32,671 bases of DNA from an uncultured bacterium (GTDB lineage: Bacteria > Omnitrophota > Gorgyraeia > Ghiorseimicrobiales > Ghiorseimicrobiaceae), in contig CAJVXN010000024.1 in assembly GCA_913009335.1 (NCBI GenBank), forward strand, positions 1-32,671, written 5' to 3'. The notes beneath the pieces were generated by a model. That model ran no database searches. It saw only the letters and a program-made list of their open reading frames with translations, and was not told the origin of the DNA. The position numbers and the translations under genes were made by a program. Positions 27,667 through 32,671 of the stretch are shown here, one piece after another. How positions within the stretch are numbered: the stretch's first letter is position 1; each line of letters begins with the position of its first letter.

Positions 27667-30537
27667 TCAATAAACCTTATTCTTGATAATATTTTTTACT
27701 TCTTTTAATAATTTATCTGTAATGTAAGGCTTTGCAAAAAATGCATCCACTCCCATATGCTGAAAAGTCTCTTTCATTCCTCTTTTCTTAGTTTGCATAA
27801 TAATCGGGATATCACAAAATTGGTTATTACGTTTTACTTCTTTAAATAACTGAAAACCGCTCATTTCACCCTGGAGCATTACAGAAAGAACAATTAAATC
27901 TATCCAATGAGTCCTTAAAATGCTAAGCGCGTTATTTCCCGTATAGGCGCAATCAACAAGATACCCCATTGCCTCAAGCCTTGTCTTTAACATAACCGCT
28001 TGGGATATGTCACCATCAATAATAAGGATTCTTTCTTGGACCATTTTTTGCACACCCCCCTGCATTGTAATCATTGCCTTTCGCTCAAGAGATATTTTAT
28101 GTATTTTTCTACACTCAAGATCACATCTCTGTTCATATATAAATACGGGTACCGGAAAAATCTGCGATTTTTTACCTTGGATAAATATAGTTATCTGCCG
28201 ATGCGTAACAGATATAAATATGGGATACCCCTGACACATAAACCGAAACTTAATATTGTACCAATCTTTAGGTAAGTTAGGATTTATTCTTATCCTGCTT
28301 TCTTCAATGCTGACTCCGGCAAAACTTTTTATAGCAATATTGATTGAGCCGCCCATTACCCCTGTATGAATCCCTTCCGGAGTAGTACCTCCCTGTGTAT
28401 CATAGATATCTGATTTTAATACATCCAGATACCAATCCCATACCTCATCGCCCCGGTTTAGCAAAGACGCCAAATAAGAATGAACCACCTTACTCAATGT
28501 CGAGCCGTGCGATGTCCTGCGTATATGATATTCATAATTCTTACGGAATATCTCCCGGTCAAACTTATAACCAAGCCGTTTAAGAATAAATTTTATCTCC
28601 GAAAGCGGGAAAAGATAAAACATCATAAGAACATCCGCCTGTTTGGCAACTTTATATTCATTAGGCGATTTTCCCTCAGCCTTTAAAATTCTATCCATCC
28701 TATGTATATTACCGTATTTCTTTTTATAGGCCTTCCAATTAAGTTCTTTTAACTTGAAATATCCTTTGAATTGACTAATAATACCACTTTTACTAATTAT
28801 TAAATTCATTTTTCGTGTGATACTATCCCACCTGTCTAATTCCCTCTGAGGAATCTTTAATTTTTTAAGTAAATCAGAGCATTGCTCCGGCGGCAAGATA
28901 TCTAACAATTGAAGCGTCTTATTCATTGTCGCCACTATTAAAAAATTAGTATAGGCATTATCACAAAAACCGGGCTTAGGAGCACCGGGAAGATGCTCAT
29001 GGAATTCATCCGGCCCCATTACTCCTTCCACATGGAAACGCCCGTCTTTTTTATCAAACTTGGACAGGCTTGAGCCAAAAAAACAGACTGAAAGCATAAT
29101 TTCCATACCGTAATCCAGCATGAAATTTATATCATGCGTACCAACCCAATATTGCCATACATTATAGGCAACGGAGAAAGAAACATGCCGCTGATGATGG
29201 CTGTAATCAGGGCCCCACTTGCCTGACATAGGATTAAGATGGATTGACTGAGTCTGTTCATCGCCATGCATACTGCTTTGCCAGGGAAACATCGCTCCTT
29301 TATATCCAGCCTCTCTAGCATTCTTACGGGCTTGAGCGAGCCTCCTATAGCGGTACAAGAGTATAGTTCTGACTATTTCAGGTGCGCGTAAATTATAAAA
29401 TGGCATAACAAATAACTGATCCCAAAAAATATGCCCCCGATATGCCTCACCATGCAGGCCGCGTGCCGGCACACCCGCGTCAATATTTAAGTTATGATAC
29501 GATGCCGTTTGTAATAAATGAAACGCATGTAACCTTAGAACCTTGCGAAAATGCACATCGCCATTAATATTAATATCAAACTTTTTCCACAAGCTAGACC
29601 ATACTTTCCTATGGGCCTCAAAAAGAATATCAAAACGGGTAGAGGTCTTAACAGTTTTAACAGCCTTCTGATAAAGGCTCCCTTTTTCGCTGTCGCAGGA
29701 GGTATAAATAGCACAAGTCTTTTCAATAAAATATTCCCTGTTTTTACGAACATGAATTTTAAAATCCTGGTATATTGCTTTTTTATTTTCTGTTATAGTT
29801 TTACCAATTGGGGTTATTTCTTTATCGCAAGAGAAAATCCTGGTTTTATAAACAGTAGCAATAATTATACCTGATTGATTAGTCTTAACCGATAATGCTG
29901 CTATGTTCTTTGCAATTTTACCTAAAGAGTGAGCCTTAAGATGTAGAGAATTTAACTGCCTGTATCGCGCCACCCCGTCGTTTCGAACATTACCGTCTAT
30001 ACCGGATCTTATTGTAATCGGCCCGTCATAATTCTCAGGAGTAATAACATACCTAATCGCACCAATATGAGGATTAGACATATCTACTATGCGCCGGGTT
30101 TGAATATCTACTATGCGCCCTTTTAAATCCTTAAGACGCATATTGCGACTAAGCAGGCCCCGGTACATATCAAGTTCTTGATAGTAAGATAATATCTTAC
30201 ACTCGCAAGGAGTTACCCACTCCTCATCAGCAAATTTAAAAGTAAGGGGCAACCAGTTAGGACAATTTACCAGTGATTCGTTAACAACATCCTTACCGGC
30301 AATGTGGCTTCTGAGCGTATTATAGATACCGGCAATGTATGTTCCGGGAGAATGGATGCGGGACGACTTTACTTCGCAGAGCGCTCCGCGGGTAGCAAAA
30401 TATCCGTTACCAAGAGTACACAATGACTCTCGTAATGCTTCTTTTGCCGGCTGGAAATGATTATAACTAAGCTTCCAGGAAGACTCCCTAGCTTCTTTTT
30501 TTAGTCTTCGTAATCTATAGTCTAATGATTTTTTCAA
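27667..30537 (-). CDS. GH65 disaccharide phosphorylase fused to a degenerate receiver domain
   Basis: A 956-residue protein from a TTG start with GGAG seven bases upstream. Residues about 15-790 are a family 65 glycoside phosphorylase: GRGLHGEAYRGHIFWD-type substrate loop (359-373), general acid Glu511 in GPDEFHEH, KQADVLMMFYLF (632-643), and HGSTLS (677-682), the phosphate-binding region of GH65 phosphorylases. Residues 832-956 are a response-regulator receiver fold, but the phosphoacceptor Asp is Ser885 (VLSVML), while Thr and Lys (FAKP) remain. The gene overlaps the HAD/OtsB gene by 23 bases. An internal ATG at 28044 behind AGGGGGG could yield a free receiver. Likely substrates are trehalose, maltose or kojibiose. 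Confidence 0.88.
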   Translation of the reverse strand: MKKSLDYRLRRLKKEARESSWKLSYNHFQPAKEALRESLCTLGNGYFATRGALCEVKSSRIHSPGTYIAGIYNTLRSHIAGKDVVNESLVNCPNWLPLTFKFADEEWVTPCECKILSYYQELDMYRGLLSRNMRLKDLKGRIVDIQTRRIVDMSNPHIGAIRYVITPENYDGPITIRSGIDGNVRNDGVARYRQLNSLHLKAHSLGKIAKNIAALSVKTNQSGIIIATVYKTRIFSCDKEITPIGKTITENKKAIYQDFKIHVRKNREYFIEKTCAIYTSCDSEKGSLYQKAVKTVKTSTRFDILFEAHRKVWSSLWKKFDININGDVHFRKVLRLHAFHLLQTASYHNLNIDAGVPARGLHGEAYRGHIFWDQLFVMPFYNLRAPEIVRTILLYRYRRLAQARKNAREAGYKGAMFPWQSSMHGDEQTQSIHLNPMSGKWGPDYSHHQRHVSFSVAYNVWQYWVGTHDINFMLDYGMEIMLSVCFFGSSLSKFDKKDGRFHVEGVMGPDEFHEHLPGAPKPGFCDNAYTNFLIVATMNKTLQLLDILPPEQCSDLLKKLKIPQRELDRWDSITRKMNLIISKSGIISQFKGYFKLKELNWKAYKKKYGNIHRMDRILKAEGKSPNEYKVAKQADVLMMFYLFPLSEIKFILKRLGYKFDREIFRKNYEYHIRRTSHGSTLSKVVHSYLASLLNRGDEVWDWYLDVLKSDIYDTQGGTTPEGIHTGVMGGSINIAIKSFAGVSIEESRIRINPNLPKDWYNIKFRFMCQGYPIFISVTHRQITIFIQGKKSQIFPVPVFIYEQRCDLECRKIHKISLERKAMITMQGGVQKMVQERILIIDGDISQAVMLKTRLEAMGYLVDCAYTGNNALSILRTHWIDLIVLSVMLQGEMSGFQLFKEVKRNNQFCDIPIIMQTKKRGMKETFQHMGVDAFFAKPYITDKLLKEVKNIIKNKVY

Positions 30538-32128
30538 ACAGTTCTCCTACTTCGTTTGGATCATTAAGTACAAATCTAGCGCTTGAAGGGGAATCTTTAG
30601 ATGAGACCAAAATACCACTACCCCTGGTATTTATAGTCCTAAAAGCATATTCATCGGTAGTATCATCGCCGATATACATAACGCAAGATTTATCCCATGA
30701 GATATCAAGAGCCTTCATTATCCATCTTATCGCCTGACCTTTATCCCAGGGTATATTAGGAAGTATCTCAAATACTTTTTTACCGCTTAAAAGACGCAGT
30801 GATTCATGCTCTGCGATTATATTATTAACGATTTCTTTTATATTCGGCAGATTAGCCTGATTATCGAGAAGACGATAGTGTACGGCTACGCTAAATTTCT
30901 TCTCTTCAATAAGAATACCTTTCATATCTTTAAGTTCGCGCTTTAGGCGAGTAATCACTTTATCAACAACCGAAATAACCTCTTCTGCCTTTGCTTGCAC
31001 CAGGCTAAATCCCGGACCACGAATATCAAAACCATGACTTCCGGCATAAAACAAGTTATCTATTCCTACTAAATTTTCAACATCCTCCCGCATTCTTCCG
31101 CTAACAATAGCAACGGTATATTTTTCAGAAAGCGCACGCACTGCATCCTGCATAGACTTTGATATAATCGCGTCCTGAGGCCTATTGACAATAGGCGTTA
31201 GAGTACCGTCATAATCAAGAAAGAAAACCGGCTTACCTCGTTTAAAAAATGCGTCTTTTGCGGATTGTGTATAAAATTGATTAAGAGTAACACTGATTTC
31301 TGCTTCTTGCGCATAATCCGGCATTGTAATACCTTTGGCGCTATCCCATGCGGAAAAGAGAGGTTCCGGCTTTCTACCAAACCAAGCATTACACCACTCC
31401 AGAGAAATTTCCGATAAATCATTTACAACAACATCAGCTCCGTTTTCAAGAAGCTCGCTCTTGTTATCTGCCCGAGCTATTCCTAAAACCAACCCAAACC
31501 CTCCATTTCTTCCGGCCTGGACTCCCGATACGGCATCTTCAATTACAATAGATTTAGCCGCCTCAGAATTCATATTTTTAACAGCCACAACAAATATATC
31601 GGCTTCGGGTTTACCTGTTAAACCCATCTGATCCGAAACCGTACCGTCAACGCGTGTTTCAAAAAGCACATCTAACTTCGTTGATTCAAGTATTCCCTTG
31701 CAATTTTTAGATGATGAGGCAACGCCGATTCTAACGCCGGATTCTTTTAACTTCTTTACAAATTTAACGCTTGACTCAAAAACCTCGGCCCCTAAATCTT
31801 TAAGTAAGATATTGAATAATTTATTCTTTTTATTACCTAACCCGCATACAGTCTCCGCATCCGGAGCGTCTGTCGCTTCTCCATAGAGTATTTCTATGCC
31901 TCGAGATTCCAGAAAACTCTCAACCCCTTTATATCGAGGCTTGCCATCTACGAAAGGAAGATAATCATTATCATGGGTAAACTCGCGAAACGGCTCTGCA
32001 TCTCGCGCTTGGCGCTTACGCAGGTATTCATCAAAAGTATCTTTCCAGGCCTTGGCGTGAACTTTCGCAGTCTTAGTTATTACTCCGTCAAGGTCAAATA
32101 CAGCAGAATCAAAGTTAAGTTTCGACAT
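30515..32128 (-). CDS. otsB: Fusion of beta-phosphoglucomutase-like HAD and trehalose-6-phosphate phosphatase
   Basis: A 537-residue two-domain protein. Residues 1-250 are a HAD phosphatase/mutase with FDLDGVITKTA (11-21), ASSS (137-140), GKPEADIF (172-179) and IEDAVSGVQAG, as in beta-phosphoglucomutase. Residues 295-537 are OtsB with FLDYDGTL (Asp305, Asp307), IVSGR (341-345), VHYR, WDKG and IGDDTTDE. Mycobacterial OtsB1 (Rv2006) has the same HAD, OtsB and GH65 order in one chain; here GH65 is a separate, overlapping gene. Together they could dephosphorylate trehalose-6-phosphate, and turn phosphorolysis product beta-glucose-1-phosphate into glucose-6-phosphate. OtsA is not in the window. 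Confidence 0.9.
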   Translation of the reverse strand: MSKLNFDSAVFDLDGVITKTAKVHAKAWKDTFDEYLRKRQARDAEPFREFTHDNDYLPFVDGKPRYKGVESFLESRGIEILYGEATDAPDAETVCGLGNKKNKLFNILLKDLGAEVFESSVKFVKKLKESGVRIGVASSSKNCKGILESTKLDVLFETRVDGTVSDQMGLTGKPEADIFVVAVKNMNSEAAKSIVIEDAVSGVQAGRNGGFGLVLGIARADNKSELLENGADVVVNDLSEISLEWCNAWFGRKPEPLFSAWDSAKGITMPDYAQEAEISVTLNQFYTQSAKDAFFKRGKPVFFLDYDGTLTPIVNRPQDAIISKSMQDAVRALSEKYTVAIVSGRMREDVENLVGIDNLFYAGSHGFDIRGPGFSLVQAKAEEVISVVDKVITRLKRELKDMKGILIEEKKFSVAVHYRLLDNQANLPNIKEIVNNIIAEHESLRLLSGKKVFEILPNIPWDKGQAIRWIMKALDISWDKSCVMYIGDDTTDEYAFRTINTRGSGILVSSKDSPSSARFVLNDPNEVGELFEKIIRL

Positions 32129-32391
32129 TAAGTAATCTCCTTTTCTAATTTGTTTTATTTAGTATATAGAAAAACACCAGAAAAAGCAAGGGCGCGCTAG
32201 AAAAGAAGGTAATTGTCTAGGGTAATTCGGGGTAAAAACATGGGCCATTAATAATAACCCGGTAGGAATCATTCTATCTAATAAATACAATTTTCTCTCT
32301 AATTGAGGCTCGAAAAGGCATATTTAATAACAGCTAATGTTAGTTTCATTACAAATTCTTTTTGAGCCTAAAAACAATAATTTAGTATTGA
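32129..32391. other. Intergenic region, no gene
   Basis: The region upstream of the HAD/OtsB gene is AT-rich. The only structure noted is AGGCTC near 32304 and GAGCCT near 32367, a 6-base inverted repeat around about 60 bases. A ribosome site (GGAGATTACTTA) precedes the OtsB start; no clear promoter was identified. Confidence 0.4.
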
Positions 32392-32548
32392 TTATAATCC
32401 CAGAAATTTTATCGCACCACCACAGAAAAAAATTATTAATCCTGCCAAGGCATGTGAATATCTTTCAAAACGATTAAATGCGATCTTCGATACACCATAT
32501 GAAAAAAGTAGCACCATTGCCAGCATGGTAATAATGGTTACTGTTGTA
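32392..32548 (-). pseudogene. C-terminal remnant of a membrane transporter cut by an IS
   Basis: A frame without a start ends at TAA 32392 and reads TVTIITMLAMVLLFSYG, then RFERYSHALAGLIIFF and CGGAIKFLGL. This is two membrane helices with an ERYSHALAG linker, resembling C-termini of NicO/UreH/TauE-like transporters. The upstream part is replaced by the transposase gene whose stop is at 32549. It fits an IS insertion that removed the front of a transporter gene, possibly a metal exporter. Family identity is uncertain. Confidence 0.5.
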
Positions 32549-32671
32549 CTAGCTCAATAATTCGGTAACCTTTTTAAGTTTATCAAAAGGCGTTTCATAA
32601 TTTAATCCACCATGTCTTCTTAGGTGGTTATATTCAAAAAGGAAGTTGCCAAGATTCATGACAAGGTCTTC
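32549..32671 (-). mobile_element. Transposase C-terminus (IS3/IS481-type integrase core), partial
   Basis: Forty residues to TAG 32549 are visible; the rest lies beyond the right edge. NFLFEYNHLRRHGGLNYE followed by TPFDKL is the classical end of DDE integrase-type transposases (YN-x-x-RxHxxLxYxTP). It is of the IS3, IS481 or related family. The inverted-repeat end is probably within the few bases after the stop (GTACAACAG on the minus strand), directly against the transporter remnant. Confidence 0.8.

Noticed and set aside
1-32671. tRNA, rRNA and CRISPR arrays
   Set aside because: No cloverleaf-type segments, rRNA-like stretches or regularly spaced direct repeats were found, apart from the Pho box.

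Overview
The window is AT-rich, and every well-supported protein-coding gene lies on the minus strand. It comes from a bacterium with an outer membrane: there are three predicted outer-membrane proteins, a periplasmic metal sensor and an ECF sigma/anti-sigma pair. No rRNA, tRNA, CRISPR array or phylogenetic marker is present, so the taxon is only a guess. The low GC, diderm envelope and split OtsB1/GH65 genes would suit a candidate phylum such as Omnitrophota. The dominant theme is transition-metal homeostasis, with phosphate, sulfur-carrier, fluoride and trehalose modules added.

Layout, from right to left in the direction of transcription. (1) At 32671-32392 an IS transposase C-terminus abuts the C-terminal remnant of a membrane transporter. 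(2) At 32128-25836 lie a HAD/trehalose-6-phosphate phosphatase fusion, a GH65 phosphorylase fused to a degenerate receiver domain, a CBS protein, a small membrane protein and histidine kinase HK2. (3) At 25529-23833 lie an ArsR repressor with a consensus promoter and operator, a TusA-like protein, a cluster of palindromes, an unknown protein and a DsrE-like protein. (4) At 23444-22344 lie a truncated duplicate of a YHS-flavoprotein gene, crcB and a DUF190 gene. (5) At 22195-17658 is a nickel island: nikR copy 2, a 48-residue DUF2292 gene, an outer-membrane porin and an ECF-type nickel/cobalt importer (M, N/PDGLE, Q, O). (6) At 17340-12843 lie a YHS-thioredoxin-reductase-like protein without the redox CxxC, a YHS/HMBD Cu+ P-type ATPase and histidine kinase HK1. 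(7) At 12788-8117 is a phosphate module: PhoB, PhoR, a four-repeat Pho box, a Na/Pi cotransporter, a PhoU-like protein and a DUF2490 protein. (8) A CPA2 antiporter with CBS domains precedes nikR copy 1, which is followed by a second outer-membrane barrel and two predicted membrane proteins. (9) At 3312-1 lie an MFS transporter, then an ECF sigma factor, its zinc-finger anti-sigma factor, a CnrX-like sensor and a Cys-rich secreted protein that runs off the left edge.

Three genes occur twice (nikR, the YHS-flavoprotein and the His-rich-loop kinase), and in each case upstream DNA is conserved too, so this looks like a mosaic built by local duplication. Both nikR copies keep all four nickel ligands and the same promoter and operator. 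Both flavoprotein copies keep the same promoter with a palindrome over the -35 box. Both kinases keep five histidines at identical positions in a short extracytoplasmic loop. The sigma and anti-sigma genes are each preceded by the same bipartite element with identical spacing. The best leads for new biology are the CxxC-less YHS-flavoprotein paired with a YHS-containing copper pump, the two His-loop kinases, the GH65-pseudoreceiver fusion, and the nickel regulon containing DUF2292 and outer-membrane genes.
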